From assembly GCF_036345995.1 (NCBI RefSeq), contig NZ_CP107796.1:7874001-7938000 (forward strand): DNA of 64,000 nt, in the 5' to 3' direction. This DNA is from Streptomyces sp. NBC_00557 (lineage in GTDB: Bacteria > Actinomycetota > Actinomycetes > Streptomycetales > Streptomycetaceae). The notes under the pieces are model-generated. The model was given only the letters and a program-made list of their open reading frames with translations. It had not been told where the DNA came from and did no database searches. Positions 44,601 to 53,700 of the stretch are shown in pieces; positions within the stretch are counted from its first letter, which is position 1, and the number at the start of each line of letters is the position of its first letter. The translations under genes were made by a program, and so were the position numbers.

Positions 44601-45270
44601 CGACCCGCAGGAACGTCATGCCCAAAGGGTCCTCCACCCGTTCGTCGCCGAGGCCGGCGACCTGATGACCCTGGCCCTCGAGACGGGACACCCCGAGCGG
44701 TTCATCTGGATCGACGAGAACGAGACCACGGACAACGTCGGTTCCACCCCGGCTGACCCGGAGCGCTACCGCAAGCACAACCTGTGGATCGCCCCGTCCG
44801 TCGGCTGGAGCATCCTGCACCCGTGGGCACAACGCCTTCTCGCCGACGTACTGGTGATGCTCAATCTCACCGAGGGCGACGAAACCCCGGACGACATCGA
44901 GGAACGTCTGAAACGCGCGAACAGGAACGACCTCCCGTACTGTCTCACCCACGACCGCAGCCGGCTTCACCCGGAACGCAGTGTCGGCCGGGCCGAGAGG
45001 GATGGCGCCCGCACCACGTGCGTGTCCCCGTGCGAGTTCCGTCTGTGTCCCTACCCTCCGCAGGCCGGAAAGGCGCAGACGGAGATGGCGGAGCTGTTCT
45101 GCCGGCAGCAACAGGCGCTTCTGCACAGCCGCTTCCGCTGGCATCTGCCGGCCGTCAGCCGTCGCACCGCGCCTTGGGTGAGCATCCCCGTCAAGGAGTT
45201 GGACGCCTTCTGGGAAGAGATGGCCAACCGGAACCGCAAGACCACCGACGAGGACGACCACCTCCTCTGA
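41656..45270 (+). CDS. Membrane-anchored STAND/NACHT-like NTPase
   Basis: 1204 residues from ATG 41656 (GGAGGGAA upstream; in-frame upstream sequence is not protein-like). A basic N-terminus of 60 residues precedes two membrane helices (about 67-93 and 117-137), then a P-loop LLVGGVGVGKTAVL (Walker A at 193-200) and Walker B KAVVIADGLEE. SRPHAPLEGTR and LEPLSEEAALEYL are sensor/winged-helix-side segments of STAND NTPases. The C-terminal 700 residues are helical with no recognised repeat; MGPWLYMYAFLGTVLLFAWI and neighbours are encoded by less GC-rich DNA. The family is conserved in Streptomyces and uncharacterised. STAND proteins act as signalling switches and some are antiphage sensors; here no effector or partner gene is adjacent. 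Confidence 0.8.
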   Translation: MSTKVIRHPEGKARPHSAPWYTLYPRRWSSRTSRAVGRKWRKIRTEREARRSIVPNRNWRSWNFSMGPWLYMYAFLGTVLLFAWIGLALYDFYRYGPDNDTKLHKYLDSLWFDAVNHVVGPVLTGSLLLAFFLLYWYHKTKKPLVDKARTRPHELVPTAGTLVNRIVGRRELSQVMAQTLRSRKTRKPYLLVGGVGVGKTAVLVELTRMLAQQSAVPVPISLRHVKGDGELDFEEIARRRFEEEADQGVLAGSNIDKTWRQLRLDDKAVVIADGLEEALLDEKYQEDRDNIIRRAIERADRQKLPLVIASRPHAPLEGTRAAIANLEPLSEEAALEYLIREPGDSDERRLDWVVETAQVTDSPIYLRIARLLQQCGLLEHLTLREEDGCLDTRSNDCSTLRLELLNTYRQAIEDGRIFDRLVMDRNERQETMWVVSALACLGLLQDSIEVTFDEFISAHLYDLCERRESQEMEEESPLDPQRHGVHLTISPKQRDAIWGVLHRKIGSLPWLDTLNYPVECRTELARYTANGQLLGLVYGCKNKVRFPHSILQAYLGYRLLREMKDDEIAAVVKPALNSPGPSRELLIALVLLSRQQADPRATRPATAARTRNSHGTPRLSELLSDAAEGRHDAKYFDLYAAALEIDCVDPDPIQDKLARDLEEQWPSLDIRGDQRTIEDAKLRLVRRFGAALRERNRRGKGNHALPYKRLFDIGAHESSRPVRIAIAHQIAAGGDAAFQVLRTEFPLGTDPILQYLEKIREAKEELDREYTAWLKEVDANPAADLEAEERRQRKHDRIVEEYERSRITWWRHFALRAWLVPMIVGSVSEKYRDEAKERLSLWLDNLTVQAGRRTPPMPFSLENALAQGFKNAANRRRRHPDAYQETRAYLVQQAEKMLTRSRYWYAQLSLMQALCLWELPDTLGHNGGVGAANGQGHRPAPPPTSVTADGDMASDGPMEPMRSVSRWLAMAGSAHETEPPVGDPQERHAQRVLHPFVAEAGDLMTLALETGHPERFIWIDENETTDNVGSTPADPERYRKHNLWIAPSVGWSILHPWAQRLLADVLVMLNLTEGDETPDDIEERLKRANRNDLPYCLTHDRSRLHPERSVGRAERDGARTTCVSPCEFRLCPYPPQAGKAQTEMAELFCRQQQALLHSRFRWHLPAVSRRTAPWVSIPVKELDAFWEEMANRNRKTTDEDDHLL

Positions 45271-45425
45271 GGTGACCGGTGCGGTGGGCCGGCTCTCGGC
45301 CGCCCGGCGTGATCTGCCGGCTGCCGGCGCACAGCGCGGGCACGGGGCCGACGAGCGGCAGCGCAACCTACAGATCAGGCTGATCAAGGGGTATTCGGGT
45401 GAATCTCACACCGACGGGGGCCGCG

Positions 45426-47264
45426 ATGAACGGCTACCCACTCATCGAAAACCACGGTCTCATCGGCGACCTGCAGACCGCGGCGCTCGTCAGCACCGAC
45501 GGCGTGGTCGACTGGTTCTGCTCCCCGCGCTTCGACTCGCCGAGTGTCTTCGGGGCGCTGCTGGACAAGGACAACGGCGGGCACTGCACGGTACGGCCGG
45601 GGCAACAGAGCTATGCGACCAAGCAGTTGTACCTGCCCGACACGGCGGTGCTGGTGACCCGGTTCATGACCGAGGCGGGTGCCGGCGAAGTCGTCGACTT
45701 CATGCCCGTGACCGGTACGAACGTCACCACCTGCCACCGGCTGGTGCGTCTGATCCGGTGTGTGCGCGGCACCATGGCGTTCCAGGTGGAGATCGCTCCG
45801 CGGTTCGACTACGGCCGGAGGAAGCACGACTTGCACCTCACCCAGAACGGAGCGGTCTTCGCCGCGGACGACGGCACGGAGCTCACCGTGCACCCCATCT
45901 GTGAACCGGAGGACCAGCGGCTCCTCGACGTTCTCACGGACCAGGGCGCCGACCTGAACCTGTCGCTGACGCTGCACGCCGGTCAGCAGCGCGGGCTGAT
46001 CCTGGAGATGGGCGCCGAGGGGCCACCCGACGAGGTCCGCCAGGACACGTACCATCGGCTCTTCGACGAAACCGTGACGTTCTGGAGATCCTGGCTGGCG
46101 CAGTCGCGCTACACCGGACGCTGGCGCGAGATGGTGGAGCGTTCCGCGATCACACTGAAGCTCATGACCTTCGCGCCCAGCGGCGCCGTGGTGGCCGCTC
46201 CGACGACGGCTCTCCCGGAGCAACTGGGCGGCGAACGCAACTGGGACTACCGCTTCACCTGGATCCGTGACGCCTCCTTCTCGGTGTACGCCCTGCTGGG
46301 ACTGGGCTTCACCCAGGAGGCAGGGGCGTTCATCGTCTGGCTGACCGACCGGGTCAAGGAGCAGGCCGGCAGCAGCGGGAGCACAGGACCGCTCAACATC
46401 ATGTACAGAGTGGACGGCTCGTCGGAACTGGACGAGCAGATCCTCGGCCACTGGCAGGGCTATGCGGGCTCCGCGCCGGTACGCATCGGCAACGGAGCCG
46501 CGACACAGCTCCAACTGGACATCTACGGCGAGGCGCTGGACAGCATGTTCTTCGCGCAACAGCACGGATTCCAGGTCGGGTACCGGGGGTGGACCGCGAT
46601 GCGGGCGAACCTGGACTGGCTCGCCGACCACTGGGACCAGGCGGAGGAAGGCATCTGGGAGACGCGGGGCGGGCCCCAGGACTTCACTTACGGCCGGGTG
46701 ATGTCCTGGGTGGCCTTCGACCGGGCTCTGCGCCTCGCCGAGGCGAAGGGCTGGCCGTCGGCGGCAGGACGGTGGCAGACCGAGCGGGACGCCGTCTACG
46801 AACAGGTCATGGAAAAGGGCTGGAGCGAGAAACGGGAGGCCTTCGTCCAGCACTACGGCAGTGACGTACTGGACTCCTCGCTGCTGCGCATGGCGACGGT
46901 CGGGTTCCTCAGCCCCGAGGACCCGATATGGTCATCGACCCTGGACGCCATCGAGCGGGAACTGGTCAGCGACAGCCTCGTCTACCGCTACAACCCGGAG
47001 GCCTCGCCCGACGGACTGCGTGGCTCGGAGGGCACCTTCTCCCTGTGCACGTTCCTGTACGTGGACGCCCTCGCCCGCGCGGGACGGACGGACAAGGCCC
47101 GGCTGGTGTTCGAGAAGATGCTGGGGTACGCCAACCATCTGGGCCTGTACTCGGAAGAGATCGACCTGACTGGACGCCAGCTGGGCAACTTCCCGCAGGC
47201 GTTCACGCATCTCGCCCTCATCGACGCGACGCTCACCCTCGACAAGGTGCTGGACGGCCGGTGA
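45426..47264 (+). CDS. Glycoside hydrolase family 15 (glucoamylase/trehalase-type)
   Basis: 612 residues from ATG 45426; GTG 45399 is an alternative, but relatives begin with the segment PLIENHGLIGDLQTAALVS. The beta-sandwich N-terminal domain (VDWFCSPRFDSPSVFGALLD) is followed by the alpha/alpha barrel with ERNWDYRFTWIRDASFS and GYAGSAPVRIGNGAATQLQ. The pattern QLDIYGEALD is also typical of bacterial GH15. It inverts alpha-1,4 or alpha,alpha-1,1 glucosidic bonds, releasing beta-glucose. No signal peptide, so it acts on intracellular glycogen, maltodextrin or trehalose. It starts 156 bases after the NTPase gene, same strand. Confidence 0.9.
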   Translation: MNGYPLIENHGLIGDLQTAALVSTDGVVDWFCSPRFDSPSVFGALLDKDNGGHCTVRPGQQSYATKQLYLPDTAVLVTRFMTEAGAGEVVDFMPVTGTNVTTCHRLVRLIRCVRGTMAFQVEIAPRFDYGRRKHDLHLTQNGAVFAADDGTELTVHPICEPEDQRLLDVLTDQGADLNLSLTLHAGQQRGLILEMGAEGPPDEVRQDTYHRLFDETVTFWRSWLAQSRYTGRWREMVERSAITLKLMTFAPSGAVVAAPTTALPEQLGGERNWDYRFTWIRDASFSVYALLGLGFTQEAGAFIVWLTDRVKEQAGSSGSTGPLNIMYRVDGSSELDEQILGHWQGYAGSAPVRIGNGAATQLQLDIYGEALDSMFFAQQHGFQVGYRGWTAMRANLDWLADHWDQAEEGIWETRGGPQDFTYGRVMSWVAFDRALRLAEAKGWPSAAGRWQTERDAVYEQVMEKGWSEKREAFVQHYGSDVLDSSLLRMATVGFLSPEDPIWSSTLDAIERELVSDSLVYRYNPEASPDGLRGSEGTFSLCTFLYVDALARAGRTDKARLVFEKMLGYANHLGLYSEEIDLTGRQLGNFPQAFTHLALIDATLTLDKVLDGR

Positions 47265-47294
47265 CACGGAGCGGGCTGGGCGCCGTCGCGGCAA

Positions 47295-48137
47295 CTAGCC
47301 GAGCTTCCGCAGCACTTCCGCGACGTTGGCCCGATACGTCCGCAGTGCCCGGAGCCCGGCGGTGTAACGGCCGCGGTGGCGGGCGATGTCCGCCGCCTGC
47401 TCCCGGGCCTGTACGGCGTGCCAGATCTCGGCCGTGCGGTGGCGGCGCTTGCAGGTGACGTCCGCGACGGCGGTGGCCCGCTCCCGCTGTGTGTGCCGGG
47501 TGTTGCCGCTGTCGTCCCGCCGCCAGGCGTGGTCCGTGTACGCGGCGACGGGGTCCGGGTAGCGGGGGAATCCCTGTGCTGCCACACAGCGGGACCACTG
47601 GTTCCAGGCCGCGCGCAGGCGCGGGTCGCGCTTGACCGCCTTGTCGACCTCGATGGCCCGCCGGCTCGCGTACAGCCAGTCGCGCTTGACGTCTATGCCG
47701 TGCATCAACTGCCGCTCCGCCGTGGCGTTGCAGGCGGGCCAGTCCGCGTACTCGGCCTCGGTCATGCGGCGGCCGGCGGGCCGGGGGACCATGTGCCGTG
47801 CGGGGTCCCAGCCGTAACCCCAGCGGCGGGCCGCGTCGAGATCGAGGACGCCGTAGTCGGTGCCGACCGCGACGGCGACGAAGGGGTCGCTGGGGTAACG
47901 GGGGTCGAGCGGGAAGTCCGGGTGGCCGCGGTCCGCCATGCACCGCCGGACCAGCAGGGCCGATGCTCGCTGGGACCGCTGGTAGTCCTGCGGCGTGTAC
48001 GCGTAGCGGTCGGCCGGCAGGGGGCCGAGGTCCGAGGCCGTGCGCACGACCCCCGGATTTTCCGGGGCGGAGGCGCAGAACGCCGCCACCACTGTCACCG
48101 CCGCCGCGGCACCCAGCCGCCACCCCCGTCGTGCCAT
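47295..48137 (-). CDS. Hypothetical secreted protein
   Basis: 280 residues from ATG 48137 (an upstream frame to 48224 lacks a ribosome site). The N-terminus ARRGWRLGAAAAVTVVAAFCASAP is a signal peptide, perhaps a lipoprotein with Cys near residue 20, although the lipobox is not standard. Conserved cysteine segments RRCMADRGHPDFPLDP, WPACNATAE, RCVAAQGFPRYPDP and DVTCKRRH recur in a Streptomyces family of unknown function. It ends convergently with the GH15 gene, 30 bases apart. Confidence 0.7.
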   Translation of the reverse strand: MARRGWRLGAAAAVTVVAAFCASAPENPGVVRTASDLGPLPADRYAYTPQDYQRSQRASALLVRRCMADRGHPDFPLDPRYPSDPFVAVAVGTDYGVLDLDAARRWGYGWDPARHMVPRPAGRRMTEAEYADWPACNATAERQLMHGIDVKRDWLYASRRAIEVDKAVKRDPRLRAAWNQWSRCVAAQGFPRYPDPVAAYTDHAWRRDDSGNTRHTQRERATAVADVTCKRRHRTAEIWHAVQAREQAADIARHRGRYTAGLRALRTYRANVAEVLRKLG

Positions 48138-48373
48138 GGCCAGGGATGCTAGCGGGTGGCGCGCACGCGGTGGGCGGCGGCCCTTCCGGCGGTCCGTGCG
48201 CACATGCCGGGCACCGGACACCATGTCACCGCCGCCGCGTCCGGCCGGCTCCTCCCTCCGCGACGGGGCCGCGGAGGGAGGCCGGGCGAGGCCGTCGTCA
48301 GCGCGTCGCCGGCGGCCTCACGCGCGGCACGGACAGCCGGGCACGCGCGGCGAGCGCGGGGAAGGAGGACCGC

Positions 48374-48800
48374 TCAGTCACGGCTGACCGGGTTCAGCAG
48401 GGGACGTCCGCTGGCGAAGCGGTGGACCTGCTCGACGATCAGGCGCTCGGCGCGCGGACGGAACGCCGTGGAGCCGCCCCCGACGTGCGGCGTCACGAGG
48501 ACTCCGGGCGTGTGGCGCAGGGGGTGGCCGGCGGGCAGCGGTTCGGGGTCGACGACGTCGAGGGCGGCCCGGAGCCGTTTGCCGGCCGTCTCGGCGAGCA
48601 GGGCTTCGGTGTCCAGCGTGCGGCCCCGCCCGATGTTGACGACCAGTGCCCCGTCGGGCAGTGCGGCGAGTTCCCCGGCACCGAAGAGGCCAACCGTGCC
48701 GGGGTTCTCCGGCAGTACGAGCACGACGATGTCCGTCCGGGGGAGCAGATCGGGCAGGTCGGCGCGCGAGCGCCTGCTGTCCGGTCCGCTCCCGGCGGTG
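48374..48800 (-). pseudogene. C-terminal remnant of a D-2-hydroxyacid dehydrogenase
   Basis: The frame ending at 48374 contains about 140 family-like residues only: DLPDLLPRTDIVVLVLPENP, ALVVNIGRGRTLDTEALLAE, AALDVVDPEPLPAGHPL and VTPHVGGGSTAF. These are the C-terminal part of the NAD-binding domain and the catalytic Glu/His region. The N-terminal substrate domain and the GxGxxG nucleotide loop are missing. Upstream residues in the same frame are Ser/Arg-rich antisense of the adjoining IclR remnant. The cut point is about 48770-48800. Confidence 0.8.
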
Positions 48801-49064
48801 ACGCCCCGCACCGTCACGGATCCCGACCGGCTCCGCGCCGAACTGGCGCAGGTCCGGGAGCGAGGCTGGGCGGAGGTCGAGGAGGAGAACGAGATCGGCG
48901 TCCGCTCGATCGCGGCCGCGCTCCCCGACGCTCCCGACCGCGGCCGCTCTCTGGCCGTCTCCCTGGCGGCCACCGTCATCCTCACCGGCGCCGGACAACT
49001 CCGCGCACTGGCCTCTGAGTTGAGGGACTGCGTAGCGGAGATCGCGGCCAGGGTGTCCGCCTGA
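48766..49064 (+). pseudogene. C-terminal remnant of an IclR-family regulator
   Basis: On the plus strand the last about 95 codons read PLPAVTPRTVTDPDRLRAEL, then VRERGWAEVEEENEIGVRSI and a final ALASELRDCVAEIAARVSA. This is the effector-domain C-terminus of IclR regulators. The DNA-binding half is absent; upstream in-frame sequence is antisense of the dehydrogenase remnant. It abuts that remnant head to head, as expected when a deletion removes the 5' halves and shared promoter of a divergent regulator/enzyme pair. Confidence 0.8.
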
Positions 49065-49191
49065 GACGCATTCCGTTCCCGGGGCCTGCCTGCCGAAATG
49101 AGCGGCGGGGCCGCGGCGCGTGTGCGAAGGCCCGCCCGACCGCGGTAGCCGGCGGACCCGGTGGCACGGGAGACGGTCGCAGCAGCACGGA

Positions 49192-49225
49192 GCCTGGCCG
49201 GACCCGCTGAGGGATCCGGCCAGGC
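49192..49225 (-). terminator. Terminator after the MFS transporter gene
   Basis: GCCTGGCCGGA, 12-base loop, TCCGGCCAGGC: a perfect 11-bp stem 12 bases after the MFS stop codon. Confidence 0.75.
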
Positions 49226-49236
49226 GACCCACCGGT

Positions 49237-50640
49237 CTATTCGGCGAGTGGGGCGGGGTCACCGGGCACCGCCGCCTTCCCGGGGCGCGGGGCGGCGGCC
49301 GTTCCCCCGGCGACGGCGCCTCCGGCCTCCTCCAGCGGGCGGTTGCTCGTCTCCTCGGCCCAGGCCAGGCACACCAGCCATCCCGCGGCGGTGATCGCGG
49401 CGCCGATCCACATGGTCGTCGCGGTGCCGAGGTGGGTCAGGGAAACCGGGACCAGATAGGTTCCCGCCGCGGCTCCGAAGCGGCTGAGTGCGACGGCCAT
49501 GCCCACGGCGGAGGCGCGGATGGAGGTGGGGAACAGCTCGTTGGGATAGGCCCATTCGAGGATGTTCGGCGCACCGGAGAAGAGGCCGTACAGGCAGAAG
49601 CAGAGGATGACGACGGCCACCGGTGCCGCCGGCCAGAGCCCCAGGATCAGCAGCGGGGGCACCATCGCCGCGAAGGACCAGGTGATCATCCGGCGGCGGC
49701 CGACGGTTTCCAGCGCGCGCATGGCAGGCAGGGTGCCGACCAGGAAGAGAAGGGTGATCAGGGCGGAGCCGAGGTTGCTGAGGTTGCCGCTGCCGAGGCC
49801 GAAGGCGCCCAGGATGGTGGGCCCGAAGATGTACAGCGCCCACAAGGGGATCACCGCGCAGGTGTAGAAGAGGGCGCAGAACGCCGTACGGCGCATGTAG
49901 ACGCCGCGGAACAGCTCCGCGACGCTGCCCCGGCGAGCGGTGGAGGAGTGGGCGGCCACCAGGTCCTCGGGGGAGACCCGGACATCCAGCACCCGGGCGA
50001 TGAGGGCGCTGGCCTCTTCCGGGCGTCCCTTGGCGACCAGCCAGCGCGGGGACTCCGGGGTGCCGTGGCGCAGGGCGATGACGGCCGCGGACACGAGGGC
50101 CGCGCTGGCGAGCATCCATCGCCAGGCGCCGTGGCCGGCGGTCTGGGCGAGCGCGTAGCCGACGAAGTACGCGCCCGCGGCGCCCGCGTACCAGGCGATG
50201 ATCAGGACGCCCATCATCCGTGCCCGCTGCTGTTTGGGCACCCACTCGGTGAGCAGGGAGGTGGCGATGGGATAGTCGGCGCCGATCGCGAATCCGACGA
50301 TCAGTCTCAGGGCGATGAGCTGCCACGCCGAGGTGACGAAGGCGCAGGCCGCGGAGGCGGTGAGCAGCACGGCCAGGTCGATGACGTACATGACCCGGCG
50401 CCCCACCCGGTCGGTCACCGGGCCGATGATCAGCCCGCCGAAGAACATGCCGACCAGTGCGGCCACGCCGATCATCGCGGTCTCGGTGCTGCCGAGTCCG
50501 AGGTCGGCGCCGATGCCGGAGAGGGCGATGCCGATGATCGACAGGAGGTAGCCGTCGAGGAGGGGGCCTCCGCTGCAGGCCACGGCGAGTTTGCGGTGGA
50601 AGCGGCTCATGGGTGCTTCGTCGATGGCGGTGAGGTGCAT
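49237..50640 (-). CDS. MFS transporter, sugar/organic-acid porter type
   Basis: 467 residues, ATG 50640 with AGGGAA upstream. About twelve membrane helices. Family motifs: GPVTDRVGRRVMY (loop 2-3 motif), GFAIGADYPIATSLLTEWVP (helix 4-5 region), PESPRWL after helix 6 and VGRRRM in the second half. It moves a small organic molecule with protons. It is 84 bases downstream of the PHP/propeller protein gene on the same strand, and both probably answer to the LysR protein encoded upstream, so it may import the substrate or export the product of that enzyme. Confidence 0.88.
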   Translation of the reverse strand: MHLTAIDEAPMSRFHRKLAVACSGGPLLDGYLLSIIGIALSGIGADLGLGSTETAMIGVAALVGMFFGGLIIGPVTDRVGRRVMYVIDLAVLLTASAACAFVTSAWQLIALRLIVGFAIGADYPIATSLLTEWVPKQQRARMMGVLIIAWYAGAAGAYFVGYALAQTAGHGAWRWMLASAALVSAAVIALRHGTPESPRWLVAKGRPEEASALIARVLDVRVSPEDLVAAHSSTARRGSVAELFRGVYMRRTAFCALFYTCAVIPLWALYIFGPTILGAFGLGSGNLSNLGSALITLLFLVGTLPAMRALETVGRRRMITWSFAAMVPPLLILGLWPAAPVAVVILCFCLYGLFSGAPNILEWAYPNELFPTSIRASAVGMAVALSRFGAAAGTYLVPVSLTHLGTATTMWIGAAITAAGWLVCLAWAEETSNRPLEEAGGAVAGGTAAAPRPGKAAVPGDPAPLAE

Positions 50641-50724
50641 GGCTGTTCCCTGGGGACGGAGGGCGGGGGAGGGGGAAGAAACGGGGCCGTGGCGCCTGGT
50701 CAGGGGCGCCCGCTTGAAGAGCCG

Positions 50725-53700
50725 TCAGGACAGCGGGGCGACCCAGATCGGCGACGACCAGGCCATCTCGCCGTCCGTCTGGTAGACGCGGACGTAGTAC
50801 CAGGTGGGGCCTTCGGGGCGGTCCGTCCAGCGCAGCCGGTGCTCGCTGCCGCCCAGGCCGGTCAGTCCGCCCACGCCCGGCTGCAGGTGGAAGCGGCCGT
50901 CCACCTCGACCGGCACCTCGACCACCCCGTCACGCAACTCGCCGAGCGTGGTGGCCGATTCGCCGTGCGCGGTCTTCACGCGTACGACGGCGTCGTCCGG
51001 TCCCGTCAGGGTGATCTCGATGCCACCGCGCTGCGCGCCATAGGGTTCGCCGAAGCTCTTGGTCTGCGCCGACCAGCTGACCCACTGCTCGCCCGCCTCG
51101 GTGATCTCCGGGCTCCAGTAGGGGGTTTGCAGCACCCGGCCGCCCTCGACGGCGAGGCTGCCGCTCCAGTCGGTGGTGGCGTGCCCGCGGCCCCACTCCA
51201 GCCGCAGAGGCACGGCGTTCCACCCGTCCGGCAGTCCCAGGTCCGGCGTGACGACGTGCACCGTCTCACCCTCGCGTACGACGTCGACGCGGGCGATCTC
51301 TCCGTATCCGCGGACGTACGCCTCCAGCTCGACGGGCCCGTCCGTGCTCAGCTCGCCGCCCATGAAGGTGCCGCCGATGCGGAAGTCGACGAGGATGTCG
51401 CGGGTGGTGGCGGCGAACACCCGGCGTGCGTGCAGGGCCTCGAAGACCGACCGGCGGTCGAGGCGTTCCGCGAAGGCGCCCACGTAACTGGCGCCGTGTC
51501 CGTGGTCGGAGGAGGCGATCAGGCCGTAGCGGTAGCCGCGGCGCAGGCCGTCCGCGACGAAGGTGCCGGGCAGGGTCCCGTCGGAGTACTGGCGGAAGCA
51601 GCCGTCGGCCTCGTAGTTGCCCCGGCACGCCTGGAACACCTCGACCAGGCGCATGGCTTCGGGGTCGTGGTAGTCCCAGTCGAAGGGGACCATCGCCGAG
51701 CCGGGGTGGTGGGGGATCGTGATGGCCGGGAAGTCCGGGTGTTCGCGCAGCCTGCTCCACAGTTCTGAGGGCGTGGCGGAGCCTTCGGCGTACGAGGAGT
51801 AGATGGGCGCCCCGCGTCGGACCGAGCCGAAGATGACGTTCTGGTGCCCGGTCATGCCCGTCCACTCGAAGCCGTACAGCGGGATGAAGCGGTCGTCGAT
51901 GCGGAACAGGTCGGCGATCTTCTGGATGTTCCACCACTGGTAGTCGCTGCTGTTCTCGGAATGGTCGGTGACCGCCCAGAAGTCGTACTCGCAGATGTCC
52001 CAGGAGTAGCGGTAGAAGTCCTCCAGCGAGGGTTCGTCGCCGGAGGTGCAGCGGCTGATCAGCGAGTGGCGGTGCAAGTCACCCCAGTACAGGGAGAGTT
52101 GCCGGTCGCCGACGGTCGTGTGGTAACGGTCGCGCTCGGCGGCGACCCAGGTGCGCGCCTCGCGTCGCCGGGCGCTGTGCACGACGGGAAGCCGGTGCGG
52201 CGCCCGCGCCGGGCCGCCGCTGCCCGGCACCACGGCGCTGCGGACGGCGCCGCTGCCGTGCATGCTGTGCCAGATGACATCACCGTGGTGCTCGAGGAGG
52301 AAGGGGCACTCGCGTCCGCCGAAGCCCTCGGTCCAGGTCAGGCCGCGTTCCTTGCGGCCGTCCGTCTGCCAGGAGACCAGCGCGCCGTCGGGCAGCGGGG
52401 CGAGGGCGACCTCCTCCAGGGTGCCGTCGCTTTCCGCGTACGTCGTCGGCGCCGACCAGCCGTCCGGCCCCAGGGTCTGGGTGGCGACCTCCCAGTAGTA
52501 CGTCATCAGGGGCAGGCGGCGGTGGATGCGGTAGGCGACGGTGAGCCCGCCCCGGGCGTCCGCGGCCAGCCGCGGCAGGCCGCCGGGGACCACGTCCAGC
52601 GCAGCGGCGAGTTCGCCCTCGGCCTCGGCCACGCCGTCCTCCTCGACGCGCACGACGCGGAGCGACGCGGCGATCTCGGGCAGCAGCTCGGGCGGGACCG
52701 AGTCGCCGCTCTCCCGCATGCCCTCCGGCTTGTACGGCTGGGACAGTTCGGCCGTGGCCCGCAGCCGGGTCGGCCCCGAACCGCCGTGGCCGTGCACGGT
52801 GATGACGTCGAAGGCGCACCACACGGCGCCGTCGGCCGTGACCGCCACCGACGGGTGCAGGGCGTAGTCGCTGCCGGAGCTGATCGGGCGGATATCCGAG
52901 AGCGTGCCGTCGGCGTGCGTGCGCCGTACGACGATCCGGTACGAGCCGTTGTGGTACTCGGTCCAGGCGTAGACCGTGCCTCCGCCGGGCAGGGCGGCCG
53001 TCGACGGATCCCACACGTTCGCCGCCGAGCCGTCGCTGACCAGCCGGGTCGCGGACCAGACCCCGTCCTTCCAGCGGCGCGCGTGGATGCCGAACCGGCC
53101 GCCGGTCCGCCCCTGCCAGCACACCTCGACGCTGCCGTCGGCGTGTGCGACCGCCTCCTGGTTGAACGAAGGGTGCTCGGTGGTGCTCACCAGCTCCTCG
53201 GGCAGCCATCGCCCGCCCTCGTACCGGCGCGCCCACACGCTCACGGCCCCGTCGTCGGCCCGCGCGAAGCAGACCCAGGGGCGGCCCGCGGCGTCGAACA
53301 GCGCCGTCGGCCGGAAACAGTCCGCGGGCTCACCGGTCAGCGCCACCGCATCGGCCTTGCCGGTGGGACCGTCCGTCACAGTGGCGAACACCCGCTCGCC
53401 GGCGTCCTTCTCCCACTCCACCCACGTGTGCAGCACCCGCCCGTCCGCCGCGACCGCCACTGCCGGGCGGGCCGCGGCTCCGCAACCGCCGACGGCGTGG
53501 CTCTCGGCCCGGCGGTGCCCGGGCAGCCGGGGCGCCTCCCGCAGAGCGGCATCCGCGGTGCGTATGAACTCCGGGAGCCTGCCCGCGCCCTCGTCCACCC
53601 ACATGTAGCGCATGGGGTCGGGGTCGAGGAGCGCCTCCACCGCCGACACGTCACGGCAGTCGTCGATGGCGTGCGACAGCCTGCGGTTGAAGGCCAGGAC

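Noticed and set aside
43432..45387. 651-codon minus-strand open frame
   Set aside because: Antisense of the STAND NTPase gene, no start signal and no recognisable domain.
49120..51768. 882-codon plus-strand open frame
   Set aside because: Antisense of the MFS and PHP genes, which have clear motifs and ribosome sites on the other strand.
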